From: an uncultured Bacteroidales bacterium | Lineage (GTDB): Bacteria > Bacteroidota > Bacteroidia > Bacteroidales > Bacteroidaceae | Reading direction: 5' to 3' | NCBI GenBank assembly: GCA_902774335.1 | Contig: CACYHW010000014.1 | Coordinates: forward strand, 63,654 to 127,653 | Length of the DNA: 64,000 nt | In this document: piece by piece, positions 35,119 to 44,730 of the stretch | How positions within the stretch are numbered: position 1 is the stretch's first letter | Layout of the letters: each line of letters starts with the position of its first letter | The notes under the pieces: generated by a model | The model's database searches: none | Told to the model about the DNA's origin: nothing | What the model saw: the letters and a program-made list of their open reading frames with translations, nothing else | Program-made: the position numbers and the translations under genes

Positions 35119-35835
35119 TTAGCCCAAGAACTTGCCGCGGTTCTGCAGGCCAAGCAATCCCGACATCAGGAATACCACCGCAGCCACAATCATAAAGATG
35201 CGGTTCTTAAGCAGGATAACGCTCCAGATAGCCGCATTGATGTTCTCCGGCTCCTCGTAAGGATTGATTGTCACATCCCATACCTTGTTCTCAACCAGCG
35301 GAATGTTGCCCAGAATGATTGCCAATATCACTGTAAGCACAGAGAGTACGGCAGCGGCGTTTCCGTTGCGGATGAGCGTGGAGTAAAGGAATGCCAGGTT
35401 ACCGAACATCATGACCGGAATCATGAGCTGTGCCGCCATTGAGAACGGAGCCACAGGGTAAAGCAGGATCCTGGCCAGGAAGGCATATACCACCAGTATC
35501 AGGTAAACCTCGATGTAAATCATCAGAAGCCTGAACAGCCATACCTTATACATATAGTTAGGTATGCCGAACAGCAGTTCCAGTATACGGTGGTCGGCAT
35601 CGTTCTGGATACCGAAACACGAAGGATAGAACACCAGCAGGAGTCCGGGAATGACAAGCTGGCTGTACACCATTCCGTGGCTGAGTGAAGTACCCTGTGC
35701 GGCGGCAGTATACATGAGGAAGAAAAAGAGCACAAGGCCCACCAGCAGGAACCATATGAACTTGCCGGAGAATATTATCCTCATATTGTAGACGCACAGC
35801 TTTGCGTATGATTTAGCTGTCTGAAATACTGACAT
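35119..35835 (-). CDS. ABC-2-type permease-like membrane protein
   Basis: A 238-residue protein with six membrane helices (for example IWFLLVGLVLFFFLMYTAAA near residue 28 and IFMIVAAVVFLMSGLLGL at the end). The motif QNDADHRILELLFGIPNYMYKVWLFR in the second loop resembles the coupling region of ABC-2 permeases (compare SEIFYTRPLSNAEYLLGKMW in the other permease of this operon). It is the last gene of the operon, 12 nt after the RND-ABC fusion, and is the natural membrane partner of the ATPase in that fusion. The substrate is unknown. Confidence 0.78.
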   Translation of the reverse strand: MSVFQTAKSYAKLCVYNMRIIFSGKFIWFLLVGLVLFFFLMYTAAAQGTSLSHGMVYSQLVIPGLLLVFYPSCFGIQNDADHRILELLFGIPNYMYKVWLFRLLMIYIEVYLILVVYAFLARILLYPVAPFSMAAQLMIPVMMFGNLAFLYSTLIRNGNAAAVLSVLTVILAIILGNIPLVENKVWDVTINPYEEPENINAAIWSVILLKNRIFMIVAAVVFLMSGLLGLQNRGKFLG

Positions 35836-35847
35836 GATTCAATCGTT

Positions 35848-38800
35848 TTAAAGATTTTTCAATAGACACAGATATGCATCCTCCAGGTTGGGCTCAGCCT
35901 GCTCGGCGCCCGGCCACGGACATGTGGGCGAAATGTAGCGTACCTTAATCATGTTGCCGTCCTGCATATGGTTGGCAATAAGCTTCTCGTCAAGCTCACC
36001 CAGACGTGATGCCTCTATGTCAAACAGCCATACCTTATCCTTGGCCAGGTTAACCATCTCGGAGGGCAGACCAAAGTATTTGAGGTTACCCTTCTCGATT
36101 ACCACAACCTGGTTACATGAACTTGCAATATCCTCAATGATGTGAGTCGAGAATATGACGATACGGTCACGGCTCAGCTCAACGAGCAGGTTACGGAACC
36201 TGATACGCTCACGGGGATCAAGACCTGCAGTAGGCTCATCGACCACAAGGATACGCGGCAGGTTGAGCAGGATAAGCGCAATACCTATACGCTGCTTCAT
36301 ACCGCCCGAGAACGATCCTATCTCGGAGTTGCGCTGCTCGTACATATGCACGGCGGTAAGCACATACTCCAGTCGCTCCTTACGCACCTTCTCATCGTGA
36401 ATACCCTTCAGGATAGCCTGGTAATCCAGGAAGTCCCAGGCGCTCATGGACTCGTACATGCCGAACTCCTGAGGCAGGAAACCGATAAGACTCTGCAGCT
36501 CCTCCCTGTACTTGAGGGTATCCATACCGTTGATGAACACGGTACCGTAGCTCTGACGCAGGATACCGGTCACGATACGCATGAACGTAGACTTACCGGC
36601 ACCGTTAGGTCCAAGCAGACCGAACATACCGCTGTGGATCTCGAACGATACGCCACGCAGTGCCCTGAACGGTTTCTTGCGCTTTCCTATGATAGGAATG
36701 CTCTTGACAAAGAGGAACCATGCACGACGCAGGCTGGCAGTCTCACCTTCAAGACGCTCCACATTGATATTGTTCTCATAGAGGTAGTCCGATGTCTTGC
36801 GGATAATCAGACCAAGCAGCCAGACGACAGCTATGAATACCATGAATCCGGTGCTCTCGATCCTGGTGCTCAGGAAGATCATGGCGCATACTGGCAGAGC
36901 CCAGTAGAGTACCTTTCTGGTAATCAAGACTTTTCTCTCTCCCTTCTTGTTCTTATAAGCCACATACTCCAGCACCGCCTTGATGATATTGTTGATACCG
37001 GCAAGCGTTATAATGGTCATAAGCAGAATCCAACCCTGCTTTTCGAAATACCAGCCGGCCAAATAACCGGTGAATCCGAATACGACCACCTGCCACAGCA
37101 GACCGATAAAGTCCTTCAAGTGGTGATAGGTACGTGCCAGACCGAGCCTGCGGCGTATATTGAGGCCGCTGCGCCACTGACGCAGGAACAGGCTGTACCA
37201 GTCATACACCTTTACAAGGTTACGAACCTCGATAACTATGGGCTCATCGGGCTTGACAATATCCTTGCGGGCAATACGTACGGAGCTCTTTATGAAGTAA
37301 GTCACTCCGGGAACCGCAATGGCCAGAACGATAATGTAAATCAGTATCCGGAATATTCCGTGTACGCTCGAGAATATCGCAATCAGGCCCACGCCGAACA
37401 GTACGGCGTGCATGATATGTGTATAACGGCCCAGGCCCTTATACCATGCCCTCATGTTCTCAAACGATATGTAGAGCGTAGGAATAAGCAGCAGGGTGAG
37501 CACAGCCGAGAAGGTCAGACCGCCGATTACGGTCAGCGCAAACGGAGCGCCTATGGCACCTGCGTACTCATTGTCGCCCATAGCCATCGGGATAAGGGTG
37601 ACAATGGTGGTGATGGTGGTTATACATATGGGCCTCAAGCGCGAGTATCCGCTGTTCATGATGGACCTCATGCGGTTATAGCCGCGGCGTCGCAGCGTCG
37701 AGGAGTAGTCAATAAGTATGATACCGTTGTTCACCACTATACCCAGCAGGATCAGGAATCCGGTAAGGGTATTGGCGTTCATAAGGCTGTTGCCCGACAA
37801 CAGGAGTGCCAGCAGCGAACCGATGGCGGCCAGAGGTATGGAGAACAGCAATACGATAGGCGTTGTAAGCGACTCAAAGGCCGATGCCAATATCATGAAT
37901 ATGAGTATGATCGACGCCAATATCAGGAACTTGAACTCACTTGTTGAGTCATCGCCGCGCTGCACCTCGAGAGCCAGTCCCGAAGGCAGGTTATAGTTGG
38001 CAATCAGGTCATCAATCTGATCATGATAGCCGTCAAGCACATCCTTGGGCAGATCCTCGCTCTGTGAGATGGCGTAAGTAACGTTGACGCGACGGTCACG
38101 GTTGACACGCCTTACCTCCGACGGGCCGCGGCTCAGACGGATATTGGCAATCTGCTGGAGCTCATGGGTTCCGCCGTTGGCATCGGTCACGGTGACACGG
38201 CGCAGGTCGTCCAGAGTCTTCTCCCAAGCCCTCATCTCCTCCTCTTCCTCAGTGAGGTCCTCCATGATGACAATGTCATACTCATCGGTTCCGACCTTGA
38301 AGCTGGCACCGGTGCTGGTGGAGCGGTTCATTGAATTCAGAGCCGATGTGATGGCCTGGTTGGTGATATTGTACGATGCCATTGCCACCGGGTCAAAGGT
38401 CAACTGAACCTCACGGCGGCCGCCCGGGTTGTCTACCCTGACATCACGTACAAACTCCAACTGCTCCAGATAGTAACGGAGGTTATTGGAGACAACACGC
38501 ATGGTCTCGGTATCGGAACCCTTGACAACTATACGCTCGGTGTTGTCGCCCACGCCCAGCACACTCATAAATCGTGTGATTGAGTTCAGGCCCGACGCAT
38601 TCTGGTTATAGCGGGCATAGCCGGGTGTCACTCGGACATCAATCTCATTCTCAAGAGTCAGCTCATCGCTCAACTGTTCAACCAGCTGGCTGATGGTAGG
38701 ACCACCCTTCTTGTTGTAACCCTCCTGGAGAGTGACGGTGATTGATGCCTGCTCCTCCTGGATACGGCTTATCACATCCTTCTTGTACTTGAGGCTGTCC

Positions 38801-40545
38801 AGACGTTTCTCAAGAGTGGCGGTTGCCTCGTCAGTATCGTCAAGAGTACTTCCGGTAGGCATGGTGATGTTCACACTGATTCGGTCGCTGTCTACCTGAC
38901 GGTTCTGACCCGTATTGCGGGAGAGCGCAAAGATAAATGCAATGACCAGAATTGCTACAGCCGAACCGATGGTGGGACCCGGCTTACGCAGACAGGTCTT
39001 GAGCACCGTGGAGTACATCTGAAGCGGACGGTCATGTATGGACATCTTCTGGAAGAAGACGCTGTTGCTGCCGCCTCCGCGCTCCATCATGGCTGCCGTT
39101 GCCATAGGTATGAAGGTAACAGCCACCATAAGCGAGAATATCAGCGTAGATATGATTGAGAAGCCGATATTCCTACCCAGGAGTTTGATCATGGGCTCAT
39201 CGGAGAATACGAACGGGAGGAACACCGTGATGGTGGTAAGCGTCGAAGCGATAAGAGCCTTGCGCACCTCCTTGACACCCTGCAGGGCCGCCAGTCTGGG
39301 CGGCATTCCCATAGATGCCAGACGGTATATGTTCTCCAGCACCACTATACTGCTGTCCAACAGCATACCCACGGCCAGTGCCATACCCAGAAGGGTAAGC
39401 GTGTTGATGGATATATCGGCAGCGTAGAATATGTTGAAGGCCGATAATATCGAAACCGGGATGGAGAGTGCTATAAAGAACACCAGACTCAGGTTGCGCA
39501 GGAAGAACCACAGTACCAAGATGGCCAGCAGTCCGCCCATCAGGCCCAGCTTTACAATCTGAGATATGTTGTTGCTTATCTGGTCAGCCGAGTTGGACTG
39601 AACCACAAGCTGCATATCCTGCGCGGCTATCTCACGATTAACCTCGTCAATGCGCTTAAGTGTTCTTTTGGACAGGTCCAACAGGTTCTCACCCGTGCTG
39701 TTAACCAGCGAAACGGATATGGCGTCCATACCGTTCACACGGCTTATGGTAGTCTCCTCCTTGTAGTCGAAGAATACCGTAGCCACATTCTTAAGATATA
39801 TGGGACCCTGTGCAACAACCAGGTTCTCAACCTGCGACACATCGTCGTAGTTGGCGTCAAGCTGCACGTAATACTTTCTGTCAGGCTCGCTGATGAATCC
39901 CAGGAATGTACGCTCCTGGTTATACTGGCTGAGTGCCTGGCTTATCTGCGAGTTGGATATATGCAACGCCTCCATGGCCTCCGTATTGGAGCGTATCTCG
40001 ATGGACTTGACACGTCCGCCGTACACGGTCACCCCGGCTATACCGTCAATGCTCTCCAGACGCGGTACCACATCCTTGTCGACAATGGCTCTCAGGCGGT
40101 CTACACCACCCGGTCCGCGTACCTGAAGCGACATGAACTGGTTGCTAATGCCGTTTACGTTAGCCTGCTGGACATTGACATTGACATCGGTGGGGAAATC
40201 ACCGCGTATGGAACTGATCTTCTCCTGCAGCTTGACTGTGGTCATCTTCAGGTTGGTGCCTCTCTTGAAGTCAACCCTGATGGATCCCTGTCGGCCGGAC
40301 ACGGTCGATTCCATATTCTCTACACCGCCCACAGCACTGATGGCACCCTCAAGGGGTATCACCACCTGCTGCTCCATGTAAGCCGGAGTGAGGTCACTGC
40401 GGGAGTTGGCGGTTATATAGAGTTGGGGCAGTTCTGTATTGGGCAGCAGCTCAACAGGCAGCTGCTTGTACGAGAAATAGCCCAGCAGCGTCATGGCCAC
40501 CAGAAGCATGCATATCGTTACTCTACGGTCAATAAATGACTTCAT
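35848..40545 (-). CDS. RND efflux transporter fused to an ABC transporter ATPase
   Basis: A 1565-residue fusion. Residues 1-1035 are a complete RND permease of the AcrB type: opening FIDRRVTICMLLVAM, porter domains, TM4 motif GMLLDSSIVVLEN with Asp397 but Ser398 instead of the second Asp, and TM10 GIVVNNGIILIDY lacking the usual Lys. Two extra helices follow (about 1042-1087). At 1103-1118, IVIEVRNLVKVYDWYS looks like an ABC A-loop strand. About four membrane segments (1147-1250) come next. The rest of the ATPase is then complete: Walker A GPNGAGKST 1312-1320, Q-loop near 1359, signature SFSGGMKQR 1411-1419, Walker B LVVDEPTAGLDP, and H-loop STHI 1466. No stop or frameshift is seen. Likely partners: the preceding RND, MFP and TolC genes, and the following permease. 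Confidence 0.92.
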   Translation of the reverse strand: MKSFIDRRVTICMLLVAMTLLGYFSYKQLPVELLPNTELPQLYITANSRSDLTPAYMEQQVVIPLEGAISAVGGVENMESTVSGRQGSIRVDFKRGTNLKMTTVKLQEKISSIRGDFPTDVNVNVQQANVNGISNQFMSLQVRGPGGVDRLRAIVDKDVVPRLESIDGIAGVTVYGGRVKSIEIRSNTEAMEALHISNSQISQALSQYNQERTFLGFISEPDRKYYVQLDANYDDVSQVENLVVAQGPIYLKNVATVFFDYKEETTISRVNGMDAISVSLVNSTGENLLDLSKRTLKRIDEVNREIAAQDMQLVVQSNSADQISNNISQIVKLGLMGGLLAILVLWFFLRNLSLVFFIALSIPVSILSAFNIFYAADISINTLTLLGMALAVGMLLDSSIVVLENIYRLASMGMPPRLAALQGVKEVRKALIASTLTTITVFLPFVFSDEPMIKLLGRNIGFSIISTLIFSLMVAVTFIPMATAAMMERGGGSNSVFFQKMSIHDRPLQMYSTVLKTCLRKPGPTIGSAVAILVIAFIFALSRNTGQNRQVDSDRISVNITMPTGSTLDDTDEATATLEKRLDSLKYKKDVISRIQEEQASITVTLQEGYNKKGGPTISQLVEQLSDELTLENEIDVRVTPGYARYNQNASGLNSITRFMSVLGVGDNTERIVVKGSDTETMRVVSNNLRYYLEQLEFVRDVRVDNPGGRREVQLTFDPVAMASYNITNQAITSALNSMNRSTSTGASFKVGTDEYDIVIMEDLTEEEEEMRAWEKTLDDLRRVTVTDANGGTHELQQIANIRLSRGPSEVRRVNRDRRVNVTYAISQSEDLPKDVLDGYHDQIDDLIANYNLPSGLALEVQRGDDSTSEFKFLILASIILIFMILASAFESLTTPIVLLFSIPLAAIGSLLALLLSGNSLMNANTLTGFLILLGIVVNNGIILIDYSSTLRRRGYNRMRSIMNSGYSRLRPICITTITTIVTLIPMAMGDNEYAGAIGAPFALTVIGGLTFSAVLTLLLIPTLYISFENMRAWYKGLGRYTHIMHAVLFGVGLIAIFSSVHGIFRILIYIIVLAIAVPGVTYFIKSSVRIARKDIVKPDEPIVIEVRNLVKVYDWYSLFLRQWRSGLNIRRRLGLARTYHHLKDFIGLLWQVVVFGFTGYLAGWYFEKQGWILLMTIITLAGINNIIKAVLEYVAYKNKKGERKVLITRKVLYWALPVCAMIFLSTRIESTGFMVFIAVVWLLGLIIRKTSDYLYENNINVERLEGETASLRRAWFLFVKSIPIIGKRKKPFRALRGVSFEIHSGMFGLLGPNGAGKSTFMRIVTGILRQSYGTVFINGMDTLKYREELQSLIGFLPQEFGMYESMSAWDFLDYQAILKGIHDEKVRKERLEYVLTAVHMYEQRNSEIGSFSGGMKQRIGIALILLNLPRILVVDEPTAGLDPRERIRFRNLLVELSRDRIVIFSTHIIEDIASSCNQVVVIEKGNLKYFGLPSEMVNLAKDKVWLFDIEASRLGELDEKLIANHMQDGNMIKVRYISPTCPWPGAEQAEPNLEDAYLCLLKNL

Positions 40546-43500
40546 TACTTTCCAGTGATTCTTATTTTGGCGCTTTCAAATACATAATAAACACACGGTA
40601 TCACAACGAGACTCAACAGAGTCGAAGTGAGAAGACCGCCTATCACGGCAATGGCCATGGGTGAACTCAGGGATGCCCCGTCGCCTATTCCCAATGCCAT
40701 AGGCACAAGTGCCAGGATTGTGGTAAGACTGGTCATAAGGATAGGACGGATACGCTGTTGTCCTGCCTCGGCTATGGCGTCGGTAAGGCTCAGGCCAGAA
40801 TCCTTGAGCTGTCCTATGCGGTCCACCAGGATGATGGAGTTGTTAACCGCGATACCGGCCAGCATCACCATACCTATAATACCCATGATATTCACGGTAA
40901 TGCCTGTTATCAGGAACATGAGTACCGCACCTACCAGGGCCAGAGGAATGGTAAGCAGGATGGTGAACGGATGCAGGAGTGACTCAAACTGCGAAGCCAT
41001 CACCATATATACCAGCACGATTGAAAGCACGAGTGCCAGCAGCAGGCTTCCCATGGACTCGGCACGGCGCTCCTCCTCACCTGTTACGGTTATGGAGTAG
41101 TTCTGCGGCAGTTCAATACCGGATACAGCCTCTCTTATGCGCTGTGCAGCCTTGTCAAGCGACACAGACTCGTCCAGATCGGCGGTAACGCGTGTCACTC
41201 GGTTCTGGTTTAGTCGGTATATCTCCTTGGGGGCGGTGCTCTCGCTTATCTGAGCAAGTTCCACAAGACGGAAATCCTTCTGGCCCGATGTAATCACCAT
41301 ATTATTGAGTTCAGAGAGCGAAATACCGGGAACCTTGATGCTGATATCCCTCATATCACCCTTATACTCCATCTGACCGGCTTCACGACCGGCAAGATGC
41401 TGCTGTATCTGGGTTATGATGGTGGAGACGTTGATGTTGTTCATACCGGCCATGGCGCGGTCAACAGTGATGATGATCTCCGGTGCACCGCCGGCCAGCG
41501 AGCTCTCCACGTTATAGAGGCCGTCAATGGAATCAACCGCCGTCTTAACCTGACTGGTCAGTGCCGACAGCAGATCCAGGTCCTCACCCTTGATCTCGAC
41601 TACCAGAGGAGCATCCTCGTTACCCATCATCGAACTCAGGGAGTTCTCATCCTGTGTGAACGAGAGTTCCATACCCTCCACGCCTTCGATGTAGGATGAA
41701 AGTACCTCGGTAAGATAATCGGGAGTTACGGCCGATGCCTTGGAGAGCTGTATCTTCATGCTTGCCGTGTTCTCGCCCTCAAAGTCAAGGTTCTGAGACG
41801 AAGCTCCGGGGCCCACATGCGTGTAGATTACGCAATCGGGATCATCGGCCAGATTGAAAATCAGGTTCTCAAGGTTCTCAAGTGTGGACGATGTGCGCTC
41901 CAGACTGGTACCCTCGCCCATACGTACCTTTACGTTGATGGTATTGGCATCGGTCTTAGGCATGAATTCAGTGCCCACATACGGCAGCAGGAACACTGTA
42001 ACTCCAACCAGAAGCACCGAGCACAGGATAACTATCCAGCGTTTTTCCACAAGTCTCTTGAGGAAGGAGGCATAGCCCTTGATGTTGACCGAACTGAAGT
42101 TCTTAAGAGGAACGGCGTTCTTGCGTCCGAATATCTTGTCATAGAGTGTAGGTATCACAAGGATAGCTACGAACAGTGACGAAAGCAGTGAGAATGTTAC
42201 GGTCCACGCCTCATCCTTGAAGAGCTCTCCGGTAGCGCCGTGCAGGTATACGATAGGCAGGAACACCACAATGGTGGTCAGGGTTGATGCCGATACCGCA
42301 CCGGCCACCTCGGATGTACCGGTAATGGAGGCGTCGCGCACCGACAGACCGCGTTCCTGGTTCCTGAATATGCTCTCAATGACCACAATGGCGTTATCCA
42401 CCAGCATACCCGCACCCAACGCAAGTCCTCCCAGCGTCAGAATGTTTATGGTCAGTCCGCTGAAGAACATCAGGTTGAAGGTGGCGATGATGGAGACAGG
42501 AATCGAAACAGCCACGATAAGTGTGGTTCCCATCCTGCGCAGGAATACAAACAGCACGATGATAGCCAGGATGACACCCATGATGGCGCTGTTCTTGACC
42601 TCACCTATGGAGCTGTTGATGAAGGTTGCCTGGTCGCTGATTATATTGACCTCGTAACCCGGCAGTGACTTCTGTATCTTGGCCAGGCTGGTCTTGATGC
42701 CCTCCACGGCCTTGACTGTATTGTAATCCATCTCCTTGAAGACCGAGATACCGATACTACGCTTGCCGTTTACGCGGACAATGTTCTCTGGCTCGCGGTT
42801 CTCAAAGCGTATGGTTGCCACATCACGCAGATAGATAGGTGCCATGCTGGCCGATGCGAACTCGCCCACACGTGCACCCTGCTGTGCAGCCTCAGTGTTC
42901 TTATATCCTACAATAATGTTTCCGAATGCAGTCTCATCGGTCAGGGTGTTAGAACCTGTTACCAGATACTGGAAGCCCTGCTCCGATATTCTGCCGCCCG
43001 ATACTCTCTGGTTGCTCTCCTGGATACGTGACGATATGTTGTCCACGGAGATGTTGAAAGCCTGGAGCTTGTAGGGATCGGCTTCGATGACCAGGTTGGT
43101 GAACTCATCACCGGCCAGGGATACATCGGCCACACCCTCAACTCTCATGAGCTCGTTACATACATACGAGTCGGCCACCTTACGGAGTTCGGCCATATCG
43201 GTGATATCGGGATTGGAGAATCCCAGAATCATGATAGGCGCTGTGGTGGGATCCTTCTGAGAGATTCTCAGGTCGGTCACACGGCTGTCCTGACTGAAGC
43301 TGCTCATAGCCTTCTCCAGGTCAAGGAACGCCTCGTCCATATTCTTGCGCCATGCGTACTCCACCGTAATACGGGCGGTACCCACTTTGACTACCGATGA
43401 CACCGTGCGGACGTCGCTCTGACGGGCAATCTGAGACTCCATGCTCCTGACGAACTGTTTCTCAATCTCTTCAGGCGGACGCTCACCAGCGTCAATCTCG

Positions 43501-43643
43501 ACAAACAGGCGGGGGCTGTTCATGCTTGGAAGCAGTTCCACGCTCAGCCTGTCATATGATATCTTTCCGAGCAGCAGTATAGCCAGCACCGCCATGGTGA
43601 CGGTAACCGGTTTCCTGACCGCCCAACTTACCAGTTTTTTCAT
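40545..43643 (-). CDS. RND efflux transporter permease
   Basis: A 1032-residue RND pump subunit, normal size. The N-terminus WAVRKPVTVTMAVLAILLLG, the twofold repeat of a large periplasmic loop plus six helices, TM4 motif GMLVDNAIVVIE with Asp416-Asn417, and TM10 GIAVNNSIILVD are visible. Such pumps use the proton gradient to expel substrate through an MFP and TolC. The 1-nt overlap with the RND-ABC fusion gene (TAATG) and the single MFP gene for two RND genes suggest a heteromeric pump, as in MdtBC. The substrate is unknown. Confidence 0.93.
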   Translation of the reverse strand: MKKLVSWAVRKPVTVTMAVLAILLLGKISYDRLSVELLPSMNSPRLFVEIDAGERPPEEIEKQFVRSMESQIARQSDVRTVSSVVKVGTARITVEYAWRKNMDEAFLDLEKAMSSFSQDSRVTDLRISQKDPTTAPIMILGFSNPDITDMAELRKVADSYVCNELMRVEGVADVSLAGDEFTNLVIEADPYKLQAFNISVDNISSRIQESNQRVSGGRISEQGFQYLVTGSNTLTDETAFGNIIVGYKNTEAAQQGARVGEFASASMAPIYLRDVATIRFENREPENIVRVNGKRSIGISVFKEMDYNTVKAVEGIKTSLAKIQKSLPGYEVNIISDQATFINSSIGEVKNSAIMGVILAIIVLFVFLRRMGTTLIVAVSIPVSIIATFNLMFFSGLTINILTLGGLALGAGMLVDNAIVVIESIFRNQERGLSVRDASITGTSEVAGAVSASTLTTIVVFLPIVYLHGATGELFKDEAWTVTFSLLSSLFVAILVIPTLYDKIFGRKNAVPLKNFSSVNIKGYASFLKRLVEKRWIVILCSVLLVGVTVFLLPYVGTEFMPKTDANTINVKVRMGEGTSLERTSSTLENLENLIFNLADDPDCVIYTHVGPGASSQNLDFEGENTASMKIQLSKASAVTPDYLTEVLSSYIEGVEGMELSFTQDENSLSSMMGNEDAPLVVEIKGEDLDLLSALTSQVKTAVDSIDGLYNVESSLAGGAPEIIITVDRAMAGMNNINVSTIITQIQQHLAGREAGQMEYKGDMRDISIKVPGISLSELNNMVITSGQKDFRLVELAQISESTAPKEIYRLNQNRVTRVTADLDESVSLDKAAQRIREAVSGIELPQNYSITVTGEEERRAESMGSLLLALVLSIVLVYMVMASQFESLLHPFTILLTIPLALVGAVLMFLITGITVNIMGIIGMVMLAGIAVNNSIILVDRIGQLKDSGLSLTDAIAEAGQQRIRPILMTSLTTILALVPMALGIGDGASLSSPMAIAVIGGLLTSTLLSLVVIPCVYYVFESAKIRITGK

Positions 43644-43653
43644 CCCTCTAAGT

Positions 43654-44712
43654 TTATCTTTGGATCTTTACCTTTGAACCGTCTCTCAGGGTCTCGAAAC
43701 CACGTATAATAAGCTGATCGTCCCTATCCAGGCCGCCCAGAACCTCTACGCTGTTCTTCTCTTCAAGACCCAGTCTGATCTGCTTGGCCCTGGCAATACC
43801 CTGGTCAACCACGAATACGATACGTCTGTTACGCTCGTTACGTACAATGTTCTTGGGTATGATGATAGTCGAGCTGTGGCTCTCGGTAACGATATCGGCC
43901 TTTACGAACATACCCGGTCTGATGAGCAGATCCTTGTTGTTGATCATGAGCTTGCCCTTGAATGTGCGGGTCTCGGCGCTGATGGCCGGTGACAGTTCGG
44001 TGATCTCGCCGATGATGGTGTCCTTGGGAAGTGTGTAATGGGTGATGTAAGCCTTCTGACCCACCTTAACCTCATTGATAGCACTCTCCGGAAGGTTAAT
44101 CTCAAGCAGCATCTGGCTGTAATCCATAATGGTAACGACCGATGTTCCGCTGTTGACCTTGGCCTCCTGTGAGAAGTGAGGCAGATTCACGATCACACCG
44201 TCAAAGGGAGCGCGGATATTCATCTTCTCCAGATTCATCTCGGCGTTCTCGTAGTCCAGACGTGAGTTCATGATCTTTACCTCCGAGTTCTTGACCTCGG
44301 TCAGAGTGGCACCGCCCTTGTCATAGAGCGACTTGGTCTTGGCCTGCTCCTGCTCTGCCAGCTCCAGGTTAAGACGCTTGGTCTCGATTGAGATGCCGTT
44401 CTCGTAGGACTTGTCCTCCATACGGACGATGATGGCACCCTTCTTTACCTTGTCACCCAGCTTGTAAGGCTTACCTGTAGCGGGGTTCTTCTGAAGGTGG
44501 TACTTTCCGGCCATCTCGGTGGAGAGTTCCGCCTCGGCACTCGAGATAGCGGTGCTGTTGGTGGTGAATACCCTGCTGATTGAACCGTAGGTTATGTCCG
44601 ATACAGATACCGGTGTAGGTATTTCATTACGGTTCATTGTGTTCTCTTGACGGCACCCTGCCATGAGCAGTGTAAGTGCAGCCAGTGTAATTGGGCTGAT
44701 TACTTTTTTCAT
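43654..44712 (-). CDS. RND periplasmic adaptor (membrane-fusion) lipoprotein
   Basis: A 352-residue HlyD/AcrA-type adaptor. The signal peptide ends in LMAGC, so Cys20 is lipidated. The lipoyl halves (LGDKVKKGAIIVRMEDKSY and NIRAPFDGVIVNLPHFSQEAKVNSGTSVVTI) flank a coiled-coil hairpin (about 105-165). Beta-barrel and membrane-proximal domains follow (ITELSPAISAETRTFKGKLMI, FVKADIV). It links the RND subunits to TolC. It lies 10 nt before the first RND gene and 18 nt after tolC. Confidence 0.93.
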   Translation of the reverse strand: MKKVISPITLAALTLLMAGCRQENTMNRNEIPTPVSVSDITYGSISRVFTTNSTAISSAEAELSTEMAGKYHLQKNPATGKPYKLGDKVKKGAIIVRMEDKSYENGISIETKRLNLELAEQEQAKTKSLYDKGGATLTEVKNSEVKIMNSRLDYENAEMNLEKMNIRAPFDGVIVNLPHFSQEAKVNSGTSVVTIMDYSQMLLEINLPESAINEVKVGQKAYITHYTLPKDTIIGEITELSPAISAETRTFKGKLMINNKDLLIRPGMFVKADIVTESHSSTIIIPKNIVRNERNRRIVFVVDQGIARAKQIRLGLEEKNSVEVLGGLDRDDQLIIRGFETLRDGSKVKIQR

Positions 44713-44730
44713 ATATTCTTGTTTTTTGTT

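Noticed and set aside
36142..37947. A 601-codon open frame on the plus strand opposite the RND-ABC fusion
   Set aside because: It is antisense to a clear conserved gene, is rich in His/Tyr/Gln with no family motif, and arises from the third-position bias of the real gene.
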